A stretch of 64,000 nucleotides of DNA from Methylococcaceae bacterium. Its GTDB lineage: Bacteria > Pseudomonadota > Gammaproteobacteria > Methylococcales > Methylomonadaceae. Position 1 is the first letter of the stretch. Every line of letters starts with the position of its first letter. Positions 16,159 to 23,997 of this stretch are shown piece after piece. Location of the stretch: the NCBI GenBank assembly GCA_013140705.1, contig JABFSH010000002.1:37283-101282 (forward strand), read 5' to 3'. The notes beneath the pieces were generated by a model. That model was not told where the DNA came from, made no database searches, and saw only the letters and a program-made list of their open reading frames with translations. Made by a program: the position numbers and the translations under genes.

Positions 16159-19100
16159 ATGAACGCTTTTCAACATAAATGTTACCTTATCTCCAAAGGC
16201 TTGCTGTTCGGGATGATCGTGAGCTTAATGACTGGACTTTCACCCAAGGCCAGTCATGCAGCCTTGTCTCCATCACCGCTTTTTTTGACTATATCGATTG
16301 ATCCCAACGTTTTATTCAATATGTCGATAGAAACGCCCATGGGAGGGGCGGCCTACAATGACCAGCCCGATGGGGCAAACTGCACTTCGACCAGCTCTCC
16401 CAAAGGAAGAATAAACGATGGCGGCACAGTAGGCGTCTGTTATTCGAAAACCAAAACCTATCTGGGTTATTTTGATCCTAACAAATGCTATATCTATAGC
16501 TCTAGCCGGTTTGAACCCCATAGCGACACTATAAACAGCAACCACGAGTGCTCAAGCAAATACAGCGGTAACTTTATGAACTGGGCCACCATGACGGCAA
16601 TCGATATGTTTGTCTGGCCCATGACGGGTGGCAATAGAATAGTTGATAACGCAGACAACACCACCGTTATTCGTCGCATGCGCAAAGAAAATAACGATAG
16701 TTGGTTTCCGCATAAATTAATTACCGCCACCCAAAATGTGGCGCCCTCTACCGTAACTCCCTGGAGCGACTCCAAAATATTTATTTACAACACGAATTTT
16801 GGTGTCAACTTTGGCACCTCCCGTGGAGGAACCAATAAAGGTAATGGGTTAAATGTCAACATCAAGGTTTGTGATAAAACTAAAACATTGGAAACCAATT
16901 GCATCGCATATGATGGCGGTGCGTATTACAAACCTGAAGGCCTGATACAGAAAAATGCCGACCACATCCGCTTTGGCGTGACCAGTTTCACTAACACCAG
17001 TGGCAATACCATACATGGCGGTGTGTTGCGCTCGAATATAAAGTATGTCGGAACTTTAAAACCGGATGGTTCAGGAGGGACTACAGCAAATTCTGATAAG
17101 GAAATTGATGCCGATGGCACCATTATAGTAAATCCAAATCCTGCCGATGCCACCGCCAGCAGCGTAACTCAATCGGGAGTTATTCCTTATCTGAACAAAT
17201 TCAGTGACGTTTCTTACAAAGGTAATGACCCCGCGAGCGAATTGTTTTACGAGTCCATCCGTTATTTTAAGAATCTTGGTCCCACTCCTGAATATTTAAC
17301 CGGTGCAAACGGCGGTTTTCCTATACTCGGAGCTAGCCAGTGGGAAGATCCCATACTGCAAAGTTGTCAGAAAAACTTCATCATCGGAATCAACGATGCC
17401 AATCCATGGAAGGATAAAAAACTGCCCGGTACTTTTTTCAACTCATCCACTTTTAACGGGCGCAACATTTCTGACGATTATGGCCAACCTGGTAATCCAG
17501 ATAGCGCCATCAATGTAAAAACCCTGACTAATACAGTGGGCGATCTTGAGGGTTTAACCGGTACTAGCAAGTGCATCGGTTGCACTGCAGCTAATTGCGA
17601 TGGGCTTGCAAACAGCAAAAACATTCCAGGTCTTGGCGAAGTGTTTGGTACCTGCCCGTCCCCCGCAAAAGATAACTCTTACTATATTGCGGGCCTAGCA
17701 TATTATGCCAACACCCAGGATATTAGGACCGGTGCCGGTGGCACAACCGATTTCGAAGGCAAACAAACAGTCTCCACCTTTATGGTGGATACCCAGGAAT
17801 ACAACGCCAATCCTTTGGTTGGCAGAATGAACATGCTTTGGCTCGCAGGAAAATACGGAGGATTCAATGACTTTAATGAAAATGGAATACCTGATGGTAA
17901 AGTCGTCGATCCCACCACGGGTAACCTAGTTACACCTTCTGAGTGGGATGCGGATGAAAATAGCGAACCTGACAACTATGTACTTGCAACCAAGCCAGAG
18001 AAACTGATCGCCGCGTTAAACCAAGCTTTTACCACCATTAACGGCCAAGTATCGTCAGCCGCCTCGGTGGCGGCCAATTCCACCCGCCTAGATGCCGGGA
18101 CACAAGTGTATCAAGCAAAATTTAACTCCAGCGAATGGTTCGGACAATTAGTCGCTTTTACCGTTGATATTACAAATGGTGCGTTAACTAAGGCCTGGGA
18201 AGCATCCGAATTGCTTCCTGCCCATGGTAGCCGTAATATCTATACGTATAATCCTTCATTGGCGACAGGCTCTCGTGGCGTTGTTTTTCAATGGGATAAC
18301 CTTACCAAGGACACTGACACCCCTGCTCCGCTGCCATTTTCACAACAGCATTACCTAAGCTCATTGGCCAGCATTAACGACGGCAATGGTGCATTGCGTG
18401 TCGCCTGGTTACGTGGTGATGCTGCCAAAGAGCAAAAAAATAGCGGCGGTATTTTTAGAAACAGGACTAACATCCTAGGTGACATCATCAACTCCGACCC
18501 CATCTATTTGGGCGCTGAAGATTACGGTTACGCTACATTGTCTGGCGCAGAAGGCAGCACTTATAGTGATTTCCGGGCATCAATAGCGTATACCGGCAGA
18601 CGCCCAATGCTGTATGCGGGCGCTAATGACGGCATGTTACATGGCTTTGATGCCAGAAACGCAGGTGGACAGGAAGTGTTTGCTTACATACCCAATGCCT
18701 TATTTCCTGAATTAAGCAAACTTACGTCGCCACTGTATGCCCATCAGTATTATGTCGATGGCATGTTTGGTACTGGGGATGTGTATGATGGTTCGGCTTG
18801 GCACACCTTGTTGGCAGGTACGACTGGTGCAGGAGGGCGCGTGGTGTTTGCGCTGGATGTCACCAATCCCGACGATTTTACCAATCCTACCAGTGCTGCC
18901 AGTAAAGCCCTTTGGGAGTTCACCAATGCAAACGATGCCGATTTGGGTTATACGTTCGCGCAGCCTTCAGTGGTCAGAATGCAAGACGGACATTGGGCTG
19001 TGATTGTCGCCAATGGGTATGACAGTGATAACGGCCATGCCGTCCTGTTTGTCCTTGATGCACTAACCGGTGTAGTGCTGCAAAAAATTGATACCGGCGT

Positions 19101-20121
19101 TGGGGCGACAGCTGACAAAAATGGGCTTTCCTCACCGATTGCTGTCGATACCGATAATGATCGTAGCGTGGATACTGTTTATGCAGGCGATTTGTACGGC
19201 AATTTATGGAAGTTTGACGTCTCGGTCAGTGCCGGTAGCTGGCCTGTTCCGAGTAGCCCATTCTTTGTTGCCTGCACCATTTCTGGCACAACCTGCACCG
19301 CTGCGAATCGTCAGCCGATCACCGGCAAACCTAACGTGGGCAAAGTGGGGGGGGCAGGCACCGATCAAAACAACACCGGCATAATGGTGTACTTTGGCAC
19401 AGGCAAATATTTTGAAACCGGTGACAATATTTTGGGCGCCAGTCCACAAGTGCAATCGTTTTATGGCTTATGGGATAAAGGAACGGCCATCACTGATCGA
19501 AGCCTGTTGCAAGCACAAACTATCGATTTTGAGGGGATTGCAACCACAGTAGGGGGGACGCCCAGCACCAAACCTATTCGTGTCTCATCAAAAACTCCCG
19601 TATGTTACGCTGTCACCAGCACGGGTTGCACTGCAAGTAGTCCGTTAAAGAGCGGTTGGGCATTAAATCTTCTCAAGCCTGTCGCTATTGCCGAAGGTGA
19701 ACGGATGGTGAGCTTTCCTCTTGTTCGCCGGGGCTTAGTCGTGTTTTCCACAATAATTCCCAATGCTGACCCCTGCAGCTTTGGCGGCAGATCACATTTA
19801 ATGGAGATCGATGCGCTAAGTGGGGGAGAGCCTAGCGGTGCGCCTTTTGATACCAACGGTGATGGTATAGTTGATGATGATGATTTTGTAATTATTGATG
19901 GTATTAGACATGCTGCATCGGGCATTGATTTGGGAGTTGGGATTACCAAAACACCAGCAGTCGTTGAATCAACAAACGTTGACTACAAATATGTCAGTGG
20001 ATCCACTGGAGATATCGGCACCGCTGTTGATGCTGCAGGAGGGGGCTGCGTCGGGGCCGGTTGTGGCGGCGGTGGCGGTGGCGGTGGCGGTATCCGCCGA
20101 TCCTGGCGACAATTGAAATAG
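16159..20121 (+). CDS. pilY1: PilY1-type pilus tip/adhesin protein
   Basis: A 1320-residue exported protein. The signal peptide ends near residue 34 (SPKASHA). The N-terminal half holds the methanotroph/neisserial PilY layout (SGNFMNWATMTAIDMFVWPM; many cysteine pairs). The C-terminal half has the PilC/PilY beta-propeller (LGDIINSDPIYLG, YAGANDGMLHGFDA, VYAGDLYGNLWKFD). A calcium-binding-like loop, DTNGDGIVDDDDF, lies near residue 1233. PilY1 proteins sit at the pilus tip or outer surface, promote pilus extension and mediate adhesion. The C-terminus has a run of nine glycines encoded by a GGT/GGC repeat and then IRRSWRQL, the usual PilY end. The gene follows pilX by 85 bp, and a hairpin terminator lies after the stop. 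Confidence 0.93.
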   Translation: MNAFQHKCYLISKGLLFGMIVSLMTGLSPKASHAALSPSPLFLTISIDPNVLFNMSIETPMGGAAYNDQPDGANCTSTSSPKGRINDGGTVGVCYSKTKTYLGYFDPNKCYIYSSSRFEPHSDTINSNHECSSKYSGNFMNWATMTAIDMFVWPMTGGNRIVDNADNTTVIRRMRKENNDSWFPHKLITATQNVAPSTVTPWSDSKIFIYNTNFGVNFGTSRGGTNKGNGLNVNIKVCDKTKTLETNCIAYDGGAYYKPEGLIQKNADHIRFGVTSFTNTSGNTIHGGVLRSNIKYVGTLKPDGSGGTTANSDKEIDADGTIIVNPNPADATASSVTQSGVIPYLNKFSDVSYKGNDPASELFYESIRYFKNLGPTPEYLTGANGGFPILGASQWEDPILQSCQKNFIIGINDANPWKDKKLPGTFFNSSTFNGRNISDDYGQPGNPDSAINVKTLTNTVGDLEGLTGTSKCIGCTAANCDGLANSKNIPGLGEVFGTCPSPAKDNSYYIAGLAYYANTQDIRTGAGGTTDFEGKQTVSTFMVDTQEYNANPLVGRMNMLWLAGKYGGFNDFNENGIPDGKVVDPTTGNLVTPSEWDADENSEPDNYVLATKPEKLIAALNQAFTTINGQVSSAASVAANSTRLDAGTQVYQAKFNSSEWFGQLVAFTVDITNGALTKAWEASELLPAHGSRNIYTYNPSLATGSRGVVFQWDNLTKDTDTPAPLPFSQQHYLSSLASINDGNGALRVAWLRGDAAKEQKNSGGIFRNRTNILGDIINSDPIYLGAEDYGYATLSGAEGSTYSDFRASIAYTGRRPMLYAGANDGMLHGFDARNAGGQEVFAYIPNALFPELSKLTSPLYAHQYYVDGMFGTGDVYDGSAWHTLLAGTTGAGGRVVFALDVTNPDDFTNPTSAASKALWEFTNANDADLGYTFAQPSVVRMQDGHWAVIVANGYDSDNGHAVLFVLDALTGVVLQKIDTGVGATADKNGLSSPIAVDTDNDRSVDTVYAGDLYGNLWKFDVSVSAGSWPVPSSPFFVACTISGTTCTAANRQPITGKPNVGKVGGAGTDQNNTGIMVYFGTGKYFETGDNILGASPQVQSFYGLWDKGTAITDRSLLQAQTIDFEGIATTVGGTPSTKPIRVSSKTPVCYAVTSTGCTASSPLKSGWALNLLKPVAIAEGERMVSFPLVRRGLVVFSTIIPNADPCSFGGRSHLMEIDALSGGEPSGAPFDTNGDGIVDDDDFVIIDGIRHAASGIDLGVGITKTPAVVESTNVDYKYVSGSTGDIGTAVDAAGGGCVGAGCGGGGGGGGGIRRSWRQLK

Positions 20122-20137
20122 TTGTATGGATGGGCAG

Positions 20138-20167
20138 GGTGGTAAAATGCTGTTTTGCCACCTTTTT
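20138..20167 (+). terminator. Rho-independent terminator after pilY1
   Basis: GGTGGTAAAA and TTTTGCCACC form a 10-bp stem with one G-T pair, followed directly by five T. It starts 16 bp after the pilY1 stop codon and separates pilY1 from pilE. Confidence 0.75.
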
Positions 20168-20300
20168 CTGGATGTCACGCTGCCAAGCGCGATCTTCGTA
20201 ATCGCTGAAGATTCAATATCGGTTTTCCCTGTCTGACGAAACCAACCTCCAGCCCTGAATTAGCCTGCTATCCACCATGACCTTAACGGATAAAAAAATT

Positions 20301-20753
20301 ATGAAAAAAACACCACTAGGTTTTACATTAATAGAATTAATGATTGTAGTGGCCATTGTAGGTATTTTGGCTGCAATTGCTTATCCCAGCTATCAGGATA
20401 GCGTAATGAAGTCGCGCCGAGCAGATGTAAAAGGAGTTATATTAGGTTTGGCGAATGCCATGGAACGGCATTTTACTGAGTTCAATAATTATTGTGATGC
20501 CGCTGCAGGTGGAACTGCAGTAGCTAATTGCGATACTGCAACAGAAGATACCGGCACCCCCTCTATTTATACAATTCCAACCGAAACGACCACTTATTAC
20601 ACGGTAACTATTAGCGCTGCAACTGCCAACAGCTATACATTAAGCGCTGAGCCCACCGGAGGCCAGGCTAACGATAAATGCGGCACCTTGACACTAACTG
20701 ATACCGGAGTTAAAAACAATTCTGAAGGCTTGAGTCAATCAGAATGTTGGTAG
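20301..20753 (+). CDS. pilE: PilE-type pilin
   Basis: A type IV pilin of about 150 residues. MKKTPLG is cut before [20 protein letters not shown], then [17 protein letters not shown], the usual PilE start. The C-terminal part has cysteines in [22 protein letters not shown] and the final ECW, which probably form the disulphide loop. The reading frame also has an ATG at 20277, giving a 15-residue leader; I prefer 20301 because a seven-residue leader is typical, but neither start has a good ribosome-binding site. It is the last gene of the pilus cluster and, being behind the pilY1 terminator, is probably transcribed from its own promoter in 20168-20276. Confidence 0.87.
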   Translation: MKKTPLGFTLIELMIVVAIVGILAAIAYPSYQDSVMKSRRADVKGVILGLANAMERHFTEFNNYCDAAAGGTAVANCDTATEDTGTPSIYTIPTETTTYYTVTISAATANSYTLSAEPTGGQANDKCGTLTLTDTGVKNNSEGLSQSECW

Positions 20754-20801
20754 ATAGTTGAAGAGCGATTGTGTTAAATTGTTAAAATCGTGGCTTTACT
20801 G

Positions 20802-21092
20802 ATGGCAACTGTTACTTTTGATACAATGAAATTTTTAGAATATTTAAAATTAGCAGGATTTGCGGAATCTCAGTCTAAAGCTATGACTGAGGTGTATAAA
20901 CATGCTTTTACCGAGATATTTGAAAAGCGTGATAATCAAGCAGCAACAAAAACTGACATCGCAGAATTGATGTTGGAAATTGAGCGCACTCGCCGTGATA
21001 TTGCTGAATTTAAGGCCGATACCATTAAATGGGTAGCTGGATTGTTGATTGCCCATGGGGCAGTAGTGGTCGCTTTAGTGAACGTGTTTTAA
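20802..21092 (+). CDS. Small coiled-coil membrane protein, DUF1640-like
   Basis: A 96-residue protein of the bacterial DUF1640/CCDC90-like type: an N-terminal helical part (TVTFDTMKFLEYLKLAGFAE), a charged coiled coil (TKTDIAELMLEIERTRRDIA) and one C-terminal membrane helix (WVAGLLIAHGAVVVALVNVF). The open frame begins at GTG 20790; I chose the ATG four codons later because the family usually starts with the MATVTFD-like segment. Bacterial members have no established function. It precedes four tandem genes of similar architecture, a coiled coil followed by one membrane helix, which suggests a locus of small membrane-anchored coil proteins. Confidence 0.7.
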   Translation: MATVTFDTMKFLEYLKLAGFAESQSKAMTEVYKHAFTEIFEKRDNQAATKTDIAELMLEIERTRRDIAEFKADTIKWVAGLLIAHGAVVVALVNVF

Positions 21093-21272
21093 ATTTAGCA
21101 AACAGTATCTTGGTCCATTAAAATTCCGTTTTTAAATTTTCTCCCCCTAGCCCCGACCGTACCGAAATTTGAGGCATTGCATTCGCTCCTTCCCTTTAGT
21201 GAAAAACCCATCATTGAAAGCTTGGTGTATTTTTGGTGTTAAACTAACTGCATGCTAAAAGTGAGGTGGCAT

Positions 21273-21647
21273 ATGTTTGATGATGATTTGTTTGAAGAGT
21301 GGCTGGATAAAAAAACCAAAGCAATTTTTTTAAAATTGGGCGAAGAACCGATTACCAGTGATGAAATGATTTTATTGGTCCTCAAGGCGCAGACCAATCA
21401 TTTTGAACATTTGGACAAAGACTTACGCACTGAGATGGCGTCCCTCAATAAAGAGCTGCGAGAAGAAATGATTTTACTTCGTAGAGATATGGATAAACGC
21501 TTTGAACAAGTTGACAAACGTTTTGAGCAAGTCGATAAACGCTTTGAAATACTGACTTCTCGTATTGATCATTTTATGGTGTGGTCATTTGGAACGACAC
21601 TTACCGTGGGCGGTTTGGTTATCGCAGCGATTAAGTTTTTGCCGTGA
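21273..21647 (+). CDS. Tandem coiled-coil membrane protein, copy 1
   Basis: A 124-residue protein starting MFDDDLFEEWLDKKTK. An N-terminal acidic/helical region is followed by a long charged coiled coil (LDKDLRTEMASLNKELREE) that ends in seven-residue units DKRFEQV/DKRFEIL, three of them here. A single membrane helix (WSFGTTLTVGGLVIAAIKFL) closes the protein. The ATG follows GAGGTGG; an upstream in-frame ATG at 21252 adds seven residues and lacks a ribosome-binding site. It is the first and most divergent of four copies in direct tandem. The family is unknown to me; similar coil-plus-helix proteins often occur next to mobile or toxin-like genes. No catalytic motif is visible. Confidence 0.75.
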   Translation: MFDDDLFEEWLDKKTKAIFLKLGEEPITSDEMILLVLKAQTNHFEHLDKDLRTEMASLNKELREEMILLRRDMDKRFEQVDKRFEQVDKRFEILTSRIDHFMVWSFGTTLTVGGLVIAAIKFLP

Positions 21648-21990
21648 ATACTCCACCGCTAAAGCCGGTGGCTTCGGGTTACGGCTTAAAGTCGGATTTT
21701 ATCGAACCAATGGGTCCAATTTACAGCTCCCCGAAATCATAGTCGGTTTCATCCGTCTTCTGGTCTTCATTATATTTCTTCCGTTCTTCATCCGTTACAT
21801 AGCCGCTCGACCCAAGCCAACATCCACAACCAACACCGCATGGCGATATTTTGTTACCCATACCAAGCGGGATTTACTGATCCCCTATCCGGGACTTTAA
21901 ATTTTAATTTCGGGAGCAAGGCATCCTATTAACCCAAGGCTTAGGTATTTTTTGGTGTAAAATCATCAACAAACTAAAGAGAGGTGGCTT

Positions 21991-22386
21991 ATGTTTGATG
22001 ACGATTTGTTTGAAGAGTGGCTGGATAAAAAAACCAGAGCAATTTTTTCAAAATTAGGCGAAGAACCGATTAGCAGTGATGAAATGATTTTATTGGTCCT
22101 CAAGGCGCAGACCAATCATTTTGAACATTTGGACAAAGATTTACGCACTGAGATGGCGTCCCTCAACAAAGAGCTGCGAGAAGAAATGATTTTACTTCGT
22201 AGAGATATGGATAAACGCTTTGAACAAGTTGATAAACGTTTTGAACAAATTGACAAACGCTTTGAACAAGTTGACAAACGTTTTGAAATACTGACTTCTC
22301 GTATTGATCATTTTATGGTGTGGTCATTTGGAACGACACTCACCGTGGGTGGATTGGTTATTGCTGCGATTAAGTTTTTGCCGTGA
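21991..22386 (+). CDS. Tandem coiled-coil membrane protein, copy 2
   Basis: A 131-residue paralogue of the gene at 21273, preceded by GAGAGGTGGCTT. It carries four heptad units (DKRFEQV, DKRFEQI, DKRFEQV, DKRFEIL) before the membrane helix. Differences from copy 1 are few (for example K to R after DKKT, L to S in AIFSKLG, and T to S in PISSDE). The near identity implies recent duplication or gene conversion, so the copies probably do the same job with coils of different length. Confidence 0.75.
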   Translation: MFDDDLFEEWLDKKTRAIFSKLGEEPISSDEMILLVLKAQTNHFEHLDKDLRTEMASLNKELREEMILLRRDMDKRFEQVDKRFEQIDKRFEQVDKRFEILTSRIDHFMVWSFGTTLTVGGLVIAAIKFLP

Positions 22387-22728
22387 ATACTCCACCGCTA
22401 AAGCCGGTGGCTTCGGGTTACGGCTTAAAGTCGGATTTTTTCGATCCAATGGGTCCACTTTACAGCTCCCCGAAATCATCGTCGGTTTCATCCGTCTTCT
22501 GGTCTTCATTATATTTCTTCCGTTCTTCATCCGTTACATAGCCGCTCGACCCAAGCCAACATCCACAACCAACACCGTATGGCGATATTTTGTTACCCAT
22601 ACCAAGCGGGATTTACTGATCCCCTATCCGGGACTTTAAATTTTAATTTCGGGAGCAGGCATCCTATTAACCCAAGGCTTAGGTATTTTTTGGTGTAAAA
22701 TCATCAACAAACTAAAGAGAGGTGGCTT

Positions 22729-23082
22729 ATGTTTGATGACGATTTGTTTGAAGAGTGGCTGGATAAAAAAACCAAAGCAATTTTTTCAAAATTAGGCGAA
22801 GAACCGATTAGCAGTGATGAAATGATTTTATTGGTCCTCAAGGCGCAGACCAATCATTTTGAACATTTGGACAAAGACTTACGCACTGAGATGGCGTCCC
22901 TCAATAAAGAGCTACGAGAAGAAATGATTTTACTTCGTAGAGATATGGATAAACGCTTTGAACAAGTTGACAAACGTTTTGAAATACTAACTTCGCGTAT
23001 TGATCATTTTATGGTGTGGTCATTTGGAACGACACTTACCGTGGGCGGTTTGGTTATCGCAGCGATTAAGTTTTTGCCGTGA
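22729..23082 (+). CDS. Tandem coiled-coil membrane protein, copy 3
   Basis: A 117-residue paralogue with only two heptad units, the shortest coil of the four. The start context (AAAGAGAGGTGGCTT) and C-terminal membrane helix match the other copies. The spacer after it matches the spacer after copy 1 rather than that after copy 2, which suggests that pairs of units were duplicated or converted together. Confidence 0.75.
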   Translation: MFDDDLFEEWLDKKTKAIFSKLGEEPISSDEMILLVLKAQTNHFEHLDKDLRTEMASLNKELREEMILLRRDMDKRFEQVDKRFEILTSRIDHFMVWSFGTTLTVGGLVIAAIKFLP

Positions 23083-23425
23083 ATACTCCACCGCTAAAGC
23101 CGGTGGCTTCGGGTTACGGCTTAAAGTCGGATTTTATCGAACCAATGGGTCCAATTTACAGCTCCCCGAAATCATAGTCGGTTTCATCCGTCTTCTGGTC
23201 TTCATTATATTTCTTCCGTTCTTCATCCGTTACATAGCCGCTCGACCCAAGCCAACATCCACAACCAACACCGCATGGCGATATTTTGTTACCCATACCA
23301 AGCGGGATTTACTGATCCCCTATCCGGGACTTTAAATTTTAATTTCGGGAGCAAGGCATCCTATTAACCCAAGGCTTAGGTATTTTTTGGTGTAAAATCA
23401 TCAACAAACTAAAGAGAGGTGGCTT

Positions 23426-23863
23426 ATGTTTGATGACGATTTGTTTGAAGAGTGGCTGGATAAAAAAACCAGAGCAATTTTTTCAAAATTAGGCGAAGAA
23501 CCGATTAGCAGTGATGAAATGATTTTATTGGTCCTCAAGGCGCAGACCAATCATTTTGAACATTTGGACAAAGATTTACGCACTGAGATGGCGTCCCTCA
23601 ACAAAGAGCTGCGAGAAGAAATGATTTTACTTCGTAGAGATATGGATAAACGCTTTGAACAAGTTGATAAACGTTTTGAACAAATTGATAAACGTTTTGA
23701 GCAAGTCGATAAGCGCTTAGAGCAAGTTGACAAACGTTTTGAGCAAGTCGATAAACGATTTGAGATACTGACTTCTCGTATTGATCATTTTATGGTGTGG
23801 TCATTTGGAACGACACTTACCGTGGGCGGTTTGGTTATTGCTGCGATTAAGTTTTTGCCTTAA
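23426..23863 (+). CDS. Tandem coiled-coil membrane protein, copy 4
   Basis: A 145-residue paralogue with six heptad units, the longest coil, including one variant DKRLEQV. It ends FLP followed by TAA, whereas the other copies end in TGA, and the sequence after it is unrelated to the spacers, marking the end of the array. The coil ends in the same membrane helix, so coil length rather than anchoring differs between copies. Confidence 0.75.
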   Translation: MFDDDLFEEWLDKKTRAIFSKLGEEPISSDEMILLVLKAQTNHFEHLDKDLRTEMASLNKELREEMILLRRDMDKRFEQVDKRFEQIDKRFEQVDKRLEQVDKRFEQVDKRFEILTSRIDHFMVWSFGTTLTVGGLVIAAIKFLP

Positions 23864-23997
23864 GTCGAGCATCCCTGAATAACCGTACGGTTTATCAAGT
23901 CGTATTCTACCCACAAGCCCGAGATGAAGGCATACCTTCGAATCCTCCCCTGTTTAGGGTTCGATTTGCAGAGCAAGCCACCAGCTTTTGCAAAAAA

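Larger units (their letters stand above)
21273..23863 (+). repeat. Fourfold tandem duplication (about 0.7-kb units) with internal 21-bp repeats
   Basis: Four copies of one gene start at 21273, 21991, 22729 and 23426, 718, 738 and 697 bp apart. The ~343-bp spacers between copies are nearly identical. Almost all of the length variation comes from a 21-bp coding unit (GATAAACGCTTTGAACAAGT-type) present 3, 4, 2 and 6 times; one spacer lacks a single base. Spacers after copies 1 and 3 are the most alike. The array ends after copy 4, which lacks the spacer and has a different stop codon. Confidence 0.92.

Noticed and set aside
21565..21900. A 111-codon plus-strand frame in each spacer of the tandem array (also 22304-22639 and 23000-23335)
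   Set aside because: It overlaps the end of the coiled-coil genes out of frame, crosses a GC hairpin, has no ribosome-binding site, and is similar in the three spacers only because these are recent duplicates.
23651..23770. Short regular repeats resembling a CRISPR array
   Set aside because: The units are contiguous 21-bp coding repeats without spacers, in frame with the coiled coil.
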